From Pseudooceanicola pacificus (lineage in GTDB: Bacteria > Pseudomonadota > Alphaproteobacteria > Rhodobacterales > Rhodobacteraceae): a DNA stretch of 59,861 nucleotides. This document shows, in pieces, positions 18,697 to 29,000 of the stretch (position 1 is the stretch's first letter; each line of letters starts with the position of its first letter). Made by a program: the position numbers and the translations under genes. The DNA lies in NCBI RefSeq assembly GCF_009789075.1, contig NZ_WNXQ01000016.1, positions 1 through 59,861 of the forward strand. Reading direction: 5' to 3'. A model generated the notes under the pieces. That model did no database searches. It saw only the letters and a program-made list of their open reading frames with translations, and was not told the origin of the DNA.

Positions 18697-20187
18697 ATGG
18701 CCAAGGACAAGAAGACCCCGCGGCCCCGGGCGGAGACGCCCAAGGGGTTTCGCGACTACTTCGGCACCGAGGTGACCGAACGGGCGGAGATGCTTGCGAA
18801 AATTGCCGCCGTCTACCATCGCTACGGGTTCGAGGCGCTGGAATCCTCGGCTGTCGAGACGGTCGAGGCGCTTGGCAAGTTCCTGCCCGACGTCGACCGC
18901 CCGAACGAGGGTGTCTTTGCCTGGCAGGAGGCCGATGACGACGGCAAGGGCGACTGGCTGGCGCTGCGCTATGACCTGACGGCCCCGCTGGCCCGGGTCT
19001 ATGCCCAGCACCGCAACGACCTGCCGACGCCCTACCGCCGCTACGCCATGGGCCCGGTCTGGCGCAACGAGAAGCCGGGGCCGGGGCGGTTCCGCCAGTT
19101 CTACCAGTGCGACGCCGATACCGTGGGCACCGCCTCTCCCGCGGCGGATGCCGAGATCTGCGCGATGCTGTCGGATTGCCTGGAAGAGGTCGGCATCCCG
19201 CGCGGCGACTATGTGGTGCGGGTGAACAACCGCAAGGTCCTGAACGGCGTGCTGGAGGCCATGGGCGTCACCGACGCGGGCCAGGCCGCTGACGTGCTCC
19301 GCACCATCGACAAGTTCGACAAGGTGGGCGAGGCCGGGGTGCGCGAGCTTCTGGGCAAGGGGCGGCTGGATGCCTCGGGCGCCTATATCGACGGCGTGGG
19401 GCTGAGCGCGGCCCAGGCCGAGCCGGTGCTGGCCTTCCTGACTTCCAAGGGCGCGGATGTCGCGGCGACGCTCGCCAACCTGCGCGCGGCCATCGGTGGA
19501 TCACCCATCGGGGCCGAGGGCGTGGACGAGCTGGAACAGATCGCCGCCCTGCTGGACGCGCAGGGTTATGGCGCCGACCGGATCGACGTGGATCCTTCGG
19601 TCGTGCGGGGCCTCGGCTACTATACCGGCCCGGTGTTCGAGGCCGAACTGACCTTCGAGATCCTCGACGACAAGGGCCGCAAGCGCCAGTTCGGCAGTGT
19701 CTCGGGCGGGGGGCGCTATGACGACCTGGTGAAGCGCTTCACCGGCCAGTCCGTGCCCGCGACGGGCGTCTCCATCGGCGTCGACCGCCTGCTTGCCGCG
19801 CTGCGCGAAAAGGGGCGGATCGGCGGCGCGGCGCAGGGGCCGGTGGTGGTGACCGTGATGGACCGCGACCGGATGGCCGATTACATGCAGATGGTTGCCG
19901 ATATCCGCAATGCCGGGATCCGGGCCGAGGTTTACCTGGGCAACCCCAAGAACTTCGGCAACCAGCTCAAATATGCCGACCGGCGCGGGTCTCCCGCCGC
20001 GGTGATCGAGGGCGCGGACGAAAAGGCGCGCGGCGTGGTGCAGGTCAAGGATCTGATCCTGGGCGCGAAGATCGCCGAAAACGCCACGCTGGAGGAATGG
20101 AAGGAACGCCCCTCGCAGTTCGAGGTGCCGCGCGGCGAGCTTGTCGCCAAGCTGCGCGAGATCCTGGCCGGAGAAGGACAGGGCTGA
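18697..20187 (+). CDS. hisS: Histidine-tRNA ligase (HisRS)
   Basis: This class II aminoacyl-tRNA synthetase (496 residues) charges tRNA-His. Motif 2 is visible as [21 protein letters not shown] and the histidine-specific motif as [16 protein letters not shown]. The start region [18 protein letters not shown] carries the family PKGFRD motif. Alphaproteobacterial HisRS belongs to a divergent clade that recognises tRNA-His lacking G-1. The stop overlaps the hisZ start by one base (TGATG), giving a translationally coupled hisS-hisZ-hisG operon that couples histidine biosynthesis to charging. Confidence 0.97.
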   Translation: MAKDKKTPRPRAETPKGFRDYFGTEVTERAEMLAKIAAVYHRYGFEALESSAVETVEALGKFLPDVDRPNEGVFAWQEADDDGKGDWLALRYDLTAPLARVYAQHRNDLPTPYRRYAMGPVWRNEKPGPGRFRQFYQCDADTVGTASPAADAEICAMLSDCLEEVGIPRGDYVVRVNNRKVLNGVLEAMGVTDAGQAADVLRTIDKFDKVGEAGVRELLGKGRLDASGAYIDGVGLSAAQAEPVLAFLTSKGADVAATLANLRAAIGGSPIGAEGVDELEQIAALLDAQGYGADRIDVDPSVVRGLGYYTGPVFEAELTFEILDDKGRKRQFGSVSGGGRYDDLVKRFTGQSVPATGVSIGVDRLLAALREKGRIGGAAQGPVVVTVMDRDRMADYMQMVADIRNAGIRAEVYLGNPKNFGNQLKYADRRGSPAAVIEGADEKARGVVQVKDLILGAKIAENATLEEWKERPSQFEVPRGELVAKLREILAGEGQG

Positions 20188-21284
20188 TGCCGGTCACGAC
20201 ACCCTATCGCGCCGCCGCCCGGGCCGAGGCGGCCCGCCTGCGCGCGCTGTTCGAGGCCGAGGGGGCGCTGCCGGTCGAGGCGGCGATCCTGCAGCCCGCC
20301 GACCTGCTGCTGGATCTTTACGGAGAGGACATCCGCGCCCGCGCTTATGTCACCTCGGACGCGATGCGGGGCGAACAGATGCTGCGCCCGGATTTCACCG
20401 TTCCGGTGGTGCAGATGCATATGGACGGCGGGGCCGAGCCCGCGCGCTACTGCTATTGCGGAGAGGTCTTCCGCCGGCAGGAGGACGACCCCGAGCGGGC
20501 CAACGAATACCTGCAGGCGGGGTTCGAGCTGTTCGACCGCGACAATCCCCCGGCGGCGGATGCCGAGGTCTTTGCCCTGTTCCAACGCATCCTCGCGCCG
20601 CTGTCGCTGAGGGCCGCGACCGGGGATATCGGCATCCTGACGGCGGCTGTGGGCGGGCTGGCCACGACCGAGCGGCGCAAGCATGCGCTGATGCGCCATG
20701 TCTGGCGGCCCCGGCGCTTTCGGGCATTGCTCGACCGGTTTTCGGGCCGGGTGGCGCCGCCTGCGGCGCGCCTGGCCATGCTGGCCGCCGCCGATCCGTT
20801 CGAAACCGCCGGCCCCGACATCGGCCTGCGCCGCCGCGCCGAGATCGAGGACCGGATCGAGGCCCTGCGCGAAGACGCCGCCGCCGCCCCGATGTCCGAC
20901 CACGAGGTCGCGATGATCGACGCGGTGCTCGCCGTGCGCGAGACCATGCCCTATGCGCTGGAGCATCTGCGCGACATCGCCGTGGACCTGCCCGCGATCC
21001 TGCCCGCCGTCGATCGCCTGGCCGCCCGGGCCGATGCGCTGGCCGCGCGTGGCATCGACGTCGAGCATCTGGATTTCGAGGCCGCCTATGGCCGCACCCA
21101 TATGGAATATTACGACGGCTTCGTCTTCGGCTTTTACGCCGAGGCGCGACCGGACCTGCCGCCGGTGGCCACGGGCGGGCGCTATGACGCGCTGACCCGG
21201 GTGCTGGGGCAGGGGCGCGAGATCCCGGCCGTGGGCGGTGTGATCCGCCCCGGGCTGGTGCTGGACCTCGGGGGGCTGGGATGA
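20187..21284 (+). CDS. hisZ: ATP phosphoribosyltransferase regulatory subunit HisZ
   Basis: HisZ (365 residues) is a HisRS paralogue without charging activity that forms an octamer with short HisG and confers histidine feedback. The class II fold is evident from LRPDFTVPVVQMHM and the motif-2-like CYCGEVFRRQ. The C-terminal part VATGGRYDALTRVLG matches the HisS/HisZ core. The ATG overlaps the hisS stop, and its own stop overlaps hisG by 4 nt. The open frame reaching upstream to 20097 is out-of-frame hisS sequence. Confidence 0.95.
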   Translation: MPVTTPYRAAARAEAARLRALFEAEGALPVEAAILQPADLLLDLYGEDIRARAYVTSDAMRGEQMLRPDFTVPVVQMHMDGGAEPARYCYCGEVFRRQEDDPERANEYLQAGFELFDRDNPPAADAEVFALFQRILAPLSLRAATGDIGILTAAVGGLATTERRKHALMRHVWRPRRFRALLDRFSGRVAPPAARLAMLAAADPFETAGPDIGLRRRAEIEDRIEALREDAAAAPMSDHEVAMIDAVLAVRETMPYALEHLRDIAVDLPAILPAVDRLAARADALAARGIDVEHLDFEAAYGRTHMEYYDGFVFGFYAEARPDLPPVATGGRYDALTRVLGQGREIPAVGGVIRPGLVLDLGGLG

Positions 21285-21976
21285 GCCTGAAGCTGGGTGT
21301 GCCGTCCAAGGGGCGGCTGATGGACAAGACATTCGACTGGTTCGGCGCGCGCGGCGTGACGCTGGGCCGCGCCGGGTCGGAGCGCGAATATGCGGGCCGG
21401 GTCGAGGGGATCGCGGGGGTGGAACTCGTGCTGCTGTCGGCCGGGGAGATCCCGCGCGAGCTGTCGGCGGGCCGCATCCATCTGGGCGTGACCGGCACCG
21501 ATCTGGTGCGCGAAAAGCTGGGCCAGTGGGACATGCAGGTCGAAGAGCTGGCCGAACTGGGGTTCGGCCATGCCGATCTGGTGCTGTCGGTGCCGAACTG
21601 CTGGGTGGATGTCGATACGCTCGACGATCTCGACGCGGCGGCGGCGGCCTTTCGCCGGGTGCACGGCTTCCGGCTGCGGATCGCGACGAAGTACCACCGG
21701 CTGGTGCGGGACTTCCTGCGCGACAACGGGGTGGCGGATTACCAGCTGGTCGACAGCCAGGGCGCGACCGAGGGCACGGTGAAGAACGAGACCGCCGAGG
21801 CCATCGCCGACATCACCTCGACCGGCGAGACGATGCGGGCGAACCACCTGAAGCTGCTCGACGACGGGCTGATCCTGCGCAGCCAGGCGACGCTCTTCCG
21901 CTCGCGCACCGCGCCGATGGAGGCCGCCGACCGCGATGCCCTGCAGGACCTGACCGCGCTGCTGAACGTCGGCTGA
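21281..21976 (+). CDS. hisG: ATP phosphoribosyltransferase catalytic subunit HisG (short form)
   Basis: At 231 residues this is the short HisG, lacking the C-terminal regulatory domain and needing HisZ, which is encoded just upstream. The start LKLGVPSKGRLMDKTFDWF is the family signature. The PRPP loop region is near TEGTVKNETAEAIADITSTGETM. It catalyses the first committed step of histidine biosynthesis, ATP plus PRPP to phosphoribosyl-ATP. The 4-nt overlap with hisZ supports stoichiometric expression. Confidence 0.97.
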   Translation: MSLKLGVPSKGRLMDKTFDWFGARGVTLGRAGSEREYAGRVEGIAGVELVLLSAGEIPRELSAGRIHLGVTGTDLVREKLGQWDMQVEELAELGFGHADLVLSVPNCWVDVDTLDDLDAAAAAFRRVHGFRLRIATKYHRLVRDFLRDNGVADYQLVDSQGATEGTVKNETAEAIADITSTGETMRANHLKLLDDGLILRSQATLFRSRTAPMEAADRDALQDLTALLNVG

Positions 21977-22107
21977 GCGCGACCCCGGGGCAGGCGACGC
22001 CCCAAGGTCGGAACGATTGGCGGGAATGACCTTCTTTCCGCCAGATTTCGGTAAGGGACTGTAGACCTCGCCCAACTAGCGATCGCTCCACCAAGGTGGA
22101 GTGGATC

Positions 22108-25100
22108 GTGGTGCAAGCATTGGACGCGGGGGAAGCCCCGACCGGGACCGACCTGTCGTCGGTCATGGAACTGTTGGCCTATCTGACAGCCGGCTACTGG
22201 CAGGATCACGGCGGCGATGCCCGGGCCTGGGCGCAGCCGGTCGTGACCTACACGCTGGAGGGCGGCTGGAGCGTCGCGCAGCAAGACGCCATCGTCCGCG
22301 CCCTCGCGGCCTGGTCGGATGTCGCGGCGATCCGCTTCGAACAGGTCGCCTCGGGGGCGCCGCTGACCCTGCGCGAGGGCAGCAACGGGCGGGCGTCGAC
22401 GGCCGTCTTCGTCTACCCCGAGCCGGACATATACTTTGCCCGCGTCAGCATCGACGCGGATGTCCCGGGCTGGTCGGATCTGTCTACCCCGGGCGGCTAT
22501 GGCTGGATGACCCTGCTGCACGAGATCGGCCATGCCATCGGGCTGGGCCACGGCGGCAATTACGACGGCACGGCCAGTGTCGAACGGGACCGGCATCTTG
22601 ACGCGGACAGCCGCCAGTATTCCCTGATGTCCTATTTCGACGCCCAGGTGACCGGGGCCGATCACGTGGGCGAGGGCGGACGGGTCCATGCCTCGACCCC
22701 GCTGCTGGCCGACATCCTGGCCATCCAGTCGATCTATGGCGTCAACCCGGGCGCGCGCGGGGGCGACACGGTCTACGGCTTTGGCAGCACATTGCCCGGC
22801 ACCGTCTACGATTTCGAGACGACCGGCGCGCCCGTCCTGTCGGTCTGGGACGGCGGCGGGCACGACATGTTCGATTTCTCCGGGTTCGCGGCGGATCAGC
22901 GGATCGACCTGCGGGAGGGGCAGGTCTCGGACGTGGGCGGGCTGAGTGGGAATGTCTCCATCGCCCCCGGCGCGGTGATCGAGGACGCAAGGGGCGGATC
23001 GGGTGACGATATCCTGATCGGCAATGCCGCCGCCAACCGGCTGTGGGGCGGTGGGGGCGCGGACGTGATCCTGGGCGGGGCCGGGCAGGACATGGCCGTG
23101 ATCGGGATCGCGCCGGGCGAGACACCGGATTTGACCGGGCTGGAGGTGACGGGGGGCAGCGCAAACGGCCTCCTGCTCCATGCCGGGGGGACCGTGACGC
23201 TGGAAAGTGTCGAGGTCCTGTGCCTTTACGACGGAACGCGATCCACCTGGGTGGTGCTGCCCGGCATGGACCTTGCGGCGGCGGTTGCGGCCGCCGGGCC
23301 GGGCGACCGGCTGCTGCTGGCGGAGGGGGGGCATGCGGGTGCGCTGACCCTCGACCGACCGCTGGAGGTGCTGGGGGCCGGGGTCGGGCGCACGGTCCTG
23401 GACGGCGGCGGCGGGCCCGCGCTGGTGCTGGACGCAGGGGCCGGGGCGGTTTCGGTCAGCGGGCTGTCGCTGCTGACGCAGGGCGAGGGTGCCATTGCAT
23501 GGGCGCAGGGGGACGGTGATCTCTTGCTCGACGGCTGCGAGGTCTCGGGCGCTGCCTCCGACCTCGTGGGCGCCTGCCCGGACGGGGGCAGCCTGCTGGC
23601 GCGCAACACGCTGTTCGCGGATGGCACCGTGGCGGATATCCCGACAGGCGAGGACACCACGACGCAGCCTGACGCGCCAGGGGCTGAACCGGACCTCCCG
23701 GTCATCATGGAATGGGGCCAGGCAGAGGTCGGCGCCGAGGAGGTGCAGGTGAGGTTCGATCACGCCTTCACCCGCCCGGTGGTTCTGACCATGCTCGACG
23801 GGGCCTTTGCCGACCCGGTTGCCGTGCGCCTGTCGGATGTGGGCCCGGACGGCGCCACCATGCGGCTGCAAGAGCCGCGCTACGCCGATGGAGAGATTGC
23901 CCCAGGCACCGTTCACTGGGTGGTGGTCGAGGCAGGGCGCTGGCAGCTGGAAGACGGCCGGATCCTGGAGGCAGGGATCGAGGAGACGGGGCGTCTGTCG
24001 AGCCGCGGGGGGGTCGAGGTCGCGACGGATTTGGCAGAGGACGCGGCCATCCTTGGCCAGGTTCAGACCTCCGAGGGCCGGGACTGGGTGATCGCGCGCG
24101 TGGCGGGGCGGACGGACGGAGGCTTTGCCCTCACGCTGCAGGAGGAAGAGGCGCGCAATAACAGCGGCCACGTGACCGAGCAGGTCGGCTGGCTGGCTGT
24201 CGAGGGCGGGGCGACCGGGGTCCTTGGTGCCGGGATGGTGGAGCGCGGCGTGACCCACAGGGGCGTTCTGGGCGACGGTCCCGCGGTGCCGCTGGCCGGT
24301 ACGGTCCTGGCGGGCCTTTCCTCGATGCGCGGCAGGGACAGCGCCTATCTGGAACGGGATGCGTCCGGGACCGGCGGCTTTGCCATTCGCGAGGACCAGT
24401 CGCGGGATGCGGAAACCCGCCATGTGGCCGAGGATTTTGCCGTCCTGACCCTGGAGGGCGAGCAGGGCAGCCTGACCGGCAGCCCCGCGGGCACCCGGAT
24501 GGGCGAAGCGGGGCACGCCACCCTGGGCGGCCCCCATTCCGAGGTCACGCTGGCGCATGCCTATACCGCCCCCGTTGTCGTCGCGGTCGAGGCCGGGGAC
24601 ACGCTGGGCCGTATGCTGGATGTCCAATGGACGTCAGAGAGCAGCTTCGTTCTGGCCGGTGCCGAGGCCAATGCCCCGGGCCCGGTGGACATGATGTACC
24701 TGGTGCTGGAGGCCGGGCGATGGAGTTTGCCGGATGGCACCTTGCTGGACGTCGGGCTGTTGCCGGGCGGCCAGGGCGACCTGTCCGGGCTGGCGGAGCC
24801 TTTCGGCGCGGGGCCTGCGATCTTCACGGCCGTGCAGACGGCCGCGCCCGCTGTCGGGTGGCATGCTGCCGGCACGCGCGGCCGGGACGAGGTGGACAGC
24901 ATCGGCAGAATCGCGATCGCGGCCGGCGGGGGACAGGAGGAGGATGCCGGTTTTGTCTTTCGGACCGGCTGGTTGGAGGACGGGCAGGCCGAGTTGCCGG
25001 TGGGGTACGAGGTAACCCCCGCCGCTCTGCCGGAGGGGGAGGTGCGGCCCCCATCCCTGTTCGCCGTGGACGCCCATGCCGGTGATCCCGCGCTGTTGCC

Positions 25101-25188
25101 CCAGGACGACCTGACCGGCGAGCTGCATCATTCGGGCTACCTCTCGCTGTCGGGTATCGGCGTCCTTTACGCGACAGAGGCATTCTGA
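22108..25188 (+). CDS. M10 (serralysin-type) zinc metallopeptidase with RTX, beta-helix and C-terminal repeat module
   Basis: This secreted protein has about 1,026 residues. The catalytic domain shows the zinc motif HEIGHAIGLGH (from about residue 138) and the Met-turn SLMSYF (Met about 174), the serralysin/M10B hallmarks. RTX-like calcium-binding sequence follows near residues 296-330 (GGSGDDILIGN, GGGGADVILGGAGQD). A predicted beta-helix segment comes next (DLAAAVAAAGPGDRLLLAEGG, LEVLGAGVGRTVLDGGGG). From about residue 533 to the end there are six degenerate repeats of about 80 residues, also found at the end of the adjacent giant adhesin. There is no Sec signal, as expected for type I secretion; no type I secretion genes are in the window. 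I prefer the GTG at 22108 (GGAG 6 nt upstream) to the one at 22096. Confidence 0.9.
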   Translation: MVQALDAGEAPTGTDLSSVMELLAYLTAGYWQDHGGDARAWAQPVVTYTLEGGWSVAQQDAIVRALAAWSDVAAIRFEQVASGAPLTLREGSNGRASTAVFVYPEPDIYFARVSIDADVPGWSDLSTPGGYGWMTLLHEIGHAIGLGHGGNYDGTASVERDRHLDADSRQYSLMSYFDAQVTGADHVGEGGRVHASTPLLADILAIQSIYGVNPGARGGDTVYGFGSTLPGTVYDFETTGAPVLSVWDGGGHDMFDFSGFAADQRIDLREGQVSDVGGLSGNVSIAPGAVIEDARGGSGDDILIGNAAANRLWGGGGADVILGGAGQDMAVIGIAPGETPDLTGLEVTGGSANGLLLHAGGTVTLESVEVLCLYDGTRSTWVVLPGMDLAAAVAAAGPGDRLLLAEGGHAGALTLDRPLEVLGAGVGRTVLDGGGGPALVLDAGAGAVSVSGLSLLTQGEGAIAWAQGDGDLLLDGCEVSGAASDLVGACPDGGSLLARNTLFADGTVADIPTGEDTTTQPDAPGAEPDLPVIMEWGQAEVGAEEVQVRFDHAFTRPVVLTMLDGAFADPVAVRLSDVGPDGATMRLQEPRYADGEIAPGTVHWVVVEAGRWQLEDGRILEAGIEETGRLSSRGGVEVATDLAEDAAILGQVQTSEGRDWVIARVAGRTDGGFALTLQEEEARNNSGHVTEQVGWLAVEGGATGVLGAGMVERGVTHRGVLGDGPAVPLAGTVLAGLSSMRGRDSAYLERDASGTGGFAIREDQSRDAETRHVAEDFAVLTLEGEQGSLTGSPAGTRMGEAGHATLGGPHSEVTLAHAYTAPVVVAVEAGDTLGRMLDVQWTSESSFVLAGAEANAPGPVDMMYLVLEAGRWSLPDGTLLDVGLLPGGQGDLSGLAEPFGAGPAIFTAVQTAAPAVGWHAAGTRGRDEVDSIGRIAIAAGGGQEEDAGFVFRTGWLEDGQAELPVGYEVTPAALPEGEVRPPSLFAVDAHAGDPALLPQDDLTGELHHSGYLSLSGIGVLYATEAF

Positions 25189-26007
25189 TCCGTAATGGCC
25201 CCGATGCAAGAGGGGTGACGGCCGCCGCGGTGGCCAATCCCGGCACCGGCGGGGCCGGTCAATGCCGTTTGTCCTTATGAATCAGTGCGAGGCCGTATTG
25301 AATTTCCACCGGTCCAACGCGCGTTAAACGCTTCTCCAATAACGAATGTTTGACGTCGGCAATGCCGAGAAACAACCCAAGATTGTCGTGCGGCTTGCCT
25401 GATCAATTTTAATGACCATTGTTTGGATGGGCAAATCGCATTGCAATGTCTGTCAAGGTATTTTTTGCCGGCTTGCGTATTTCAGCAAAATGCGGCAACG
25501 CAGAAATTTTGGATGCGGCGAAAATCCGCTTGTTTTTCAGAGGTATACAAGCATGCCTTCGCGAGAGGTTCCTGGCGCGGTCCATCTTGCCAGAGGGAAA
25601 TATTCCTTGCCGCTGAAGCATTTCGATTGCGCGGCTGAGGTGATGCAAATCCCTTGTTTTTAAGGGCTTAGTTAGAGTCTTGGCGCAGCACACGGATAAA
25701 GTGTATTGCGCCATGATTCTATATCAATAAGTCGAAATGTCATAAAAAATATAGTAAATACAATCAGTTGAGTTGGATTCAATGTTTCGGACTTCCTGAT
25801 TCCATGCCTTCGATTTCTTCTGCATACCAATTGGTTAAATTTTCCTTGATCGACGACAATCATTGAATTCTATTCAGTGGCGGACAGGGGGGCTGCCGTA
25901 TTTCGACCGGGAAATATCCCAGGATCGATGAGGGTATCCCGACAAATGACTTCGGCATGATTCCGCGCGTGTTTCGCGTGGGCCGGTATCTTATTGGGGA
26001 AATTTCC
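25189..26007 (+). other. Long AT-rich intergenic leader before the giant adhesin gene
   Basis: These 819 bp hold no convincing gene. Short open frames near 25412-25663 overlap in all three frames and lack family resemblance. The GC content is clearly below that of the flanking genes, with AT-rich stretches at 25735-25800. A site TTAA-N7-TTGA at 25835-25849 is one mismatch from the CtrA consensus TTAA-N7-TTAA. The region presumably carries the adhesin promoter and a long 5' leader. Confidence 0.55.
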
Positions 26008-29000
26008 ATGATCGAGCTTTTCAATTCCGCCAACGTTTCGCAGGGTACCTTCACCACGATCCAGGACGCAGTTGACGCCGCGAGCAGCGGGTGGCGGCTG
26101 GAAATCGGCGCCGGCACATATTCGGAGTCGGTGACAATCGACAAGGCTCTGGAGATCAACGGGGCGGGTGTCGGGAACACCATCATTGCACCAGCCAGCG
26201 GCGACGCATTCTCGATCACCGGCGATATCGATCAGGGCGGCAGCGAAACGGTTTCCATCTCGGGCATTCAGATCAACGGCTCCACCGGGACCGGCGTCAG
26301 GGTGGCAAGCACCACGGTCCTGTCCAATCTCGACCTGCAGGACATGCTGATTCAGGACAACCGGGTTCATGGTCTCGGCAGCCTGTCCAAGACCCTCGGG
26401 TCGGTCACCGTCACCAATGTCGATTTCGCCGACAACGGCCACAACGGCCCGAACGGCAATGGCGATATCGTCCTGTTCGAATTCCTCGGCGCGGCGACCC
26501 TGACCAACGTGGACATCACCTCGTCCAGCCTGGTCGGCGATGCGACCGCCACCAAGGGTGACACGGCGATCCAGGTGTCGGGCTTTGACAGCGCGACCTA
26601 TGACGTCACCAATGCGCTGGCCGGGCTGACGCTCGACAACGTCACGGTCAACGGGGCCTACCACAAGGCCCAGGTGATGATTCAGGGGTATACCGATCTC
26701 GACGCGCTGAACGTCACGAATTCCAGCCTCACCGGCCATGCCGAATGGGGCAATCTGGTGTTTGTCGATCCGATCGGCAGCTCGGGCCAGGATGCGGCGG
26801 CCAATGCGGGCTATCCGGGCAACTACCCCGGTGCCTCGCTGCCGCAGAACGATATTGATTTCAGCGGTTTCACCATCACGCCCGACAGCGGCGTCAATGG
26901 CGTGACCATGCGCGGCACCGGCGCCAGCGACAGCATCACCGGCACCAATGCGGCCGATACGCTGAACGCACCGGCCGAAGGTGACACCGATTACGGCGGG
27001 GACGAAACCATCAATGGCCTTGGTGGCGATGACACGCTGATCGGCGGCGCGGGCAATGACGCGCTGGATGGCGGCACCGGCACCGACACAGCGCTCTATT
27101 CCGGGGCGCGCGAGGATTACGTGATCGCGCAGACCGCGACCGGCTACACCATCACCGACTCCGTGGGCGGCGACGGCACCGACAGCCTGACCGGCATCGA
27201 GTCCCTGGAATTTGCCGGCACCCCCGGCATCACCTTCGAACTGGATGCCAACAGCGACGACATCTCGGCCTATCAGAGCCGGTTCGACGCGGATTTCGAC
27301 TCCGGCTTTGCCGGGCTGCTTGAGGAAAACAGCGGCTGGTCGGGTTCGATCACCGTGATGAACGACGGTGACGGCGGGCTGAACACGCCCGACGGCGGCA
27401 ATTACGCCGTGATCGCCCAGACCGATGCGGATGGCGGCCTGACCGGGCCCTTCACCCGGTTCGACAGCTATCGCAGCGATTTCGCCGATGGCTATTCGGC
27501 CAGCACGACGATCTACCTCGACATGGGCATGGCCGTGGGCGAAGGCTTTGACTGGTCGGTCGCGGCGAGCACCCAGTCGGGCGGCCACCTGCGCGACTTC
27601 GTCTTCCATGTGACCAAGGATGGCGACACCGGCACGATCCTGGTCGGCGCATCGAACAACACGAATTTCGACCCGATCCTGAACCTGGAAACCGGCAACC
27701 ACGCCTCGATCTCGTCCAGCGGCTGGTTCACCTTCGAACATCGCTTCTACGAGAACGACAGCGGCGACCTCGAAGTGGCGATGAACGTCTATGACGCCGC
27801 CGGCGACTGGGTCTTCACCGAGATCCGGACCGATCCGGCCGACGATATCGACACCGTCGCAGGCGGCAACCGCTATGGCTGGTTCACCAATATCGACGTG
27901 GCGGGCGGCATCGCGGTGGAGTCCATCTCGCTGTCCACGGCGGCGACGGGCGACATCTCGCTCTACGGGGCCGGCGGGCTCAAGCGCCAGTACGACACCG
28001 TGGCCGAAGCGGCCGCGGCAGCCGGTGCGGGCGACTACATCCTTGATGCGGCTGGCGAATTCCAGGTTGTTGAAGGCATGTCGATCCAGGCGGCCGTGGA
28101 TGCGGCCGAAGCGGGCGATGTGATCAACCTCGAATCCGGGGCCACCTTCTCGGAACAGGTGCTGATCGACGGCAAGGACGATCTGACGATCAATGGCAAC
28201 GGCGCGACGGTCGAGATGCCCGCGATCATCGAGTTCACCCATACCACTGCCGATGGCGGGTCCAAGAACCGCGCGGCGATCTTCGTCGTGCGCGACAGCA
28301 CCGACGTGACGCTGGACAACCTGATGCTCGACGGGCTGGGCCAGGCGAACCTGATGCCCTCCGGCGGCTCCACGGATTACGAAGGCGTGCTGTTCTACAA
28401 TGCCTCGGGCGCTCTGACCGACAGCACCGTGACCGGCGTGCGCGATCCGCTGAACGGCGGCTATCCCAGCGGGAACCAGCGCGGCAACGGCGTGGTCGTG
28501 ATCAGCGACGACAGCGCCACGCGCCAGGTCAGCGTGACCGGCAACACGATCGAGGATTACCAGAAGACCGGCATTGTCGCCGCGGGCGAGGGGCTGACCG
28601 TCCTGGTCGACAACAACGTGGTGAACGGGTCCGGCTTCCTGCCGAATTCGAATGCCATCGCGCAGAACGGCATCCAGATCTCGGGTGGCGCATTCGGCAA
28701 TGTGACCGGCAACATCATTTCGGAAATCGGCTACCAGCGCGATGACTACATCACGACCCATGTCCTGCTCTTCTCGGCGGCGGCGGGGACCATCGTGTCG
28801 GGCAACACCCTGACCGGCACGTCGAACGACAGCTTCAGCGCGGGGATCTATTCCTACACCACCGACGGCGCGGTCATCACCAACAACGAAATCGACCACA
28901 TCCTGTCGGGCGTTGTGTCCTACAGCGAGGGCAACCCGACGATTTCGGGCAATATCTTCTCCAACCCGATCACCGGGCTGCAGACGGTCCAGGGCGGGTC

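Noticed and set aside
25409..25714. Short open frames in the adhesin leader on both strands.
   Set aside because: Three plus-strand frames and one minus-strand frame overlap in the same interval, with no ribosome site and no recognisable domain.
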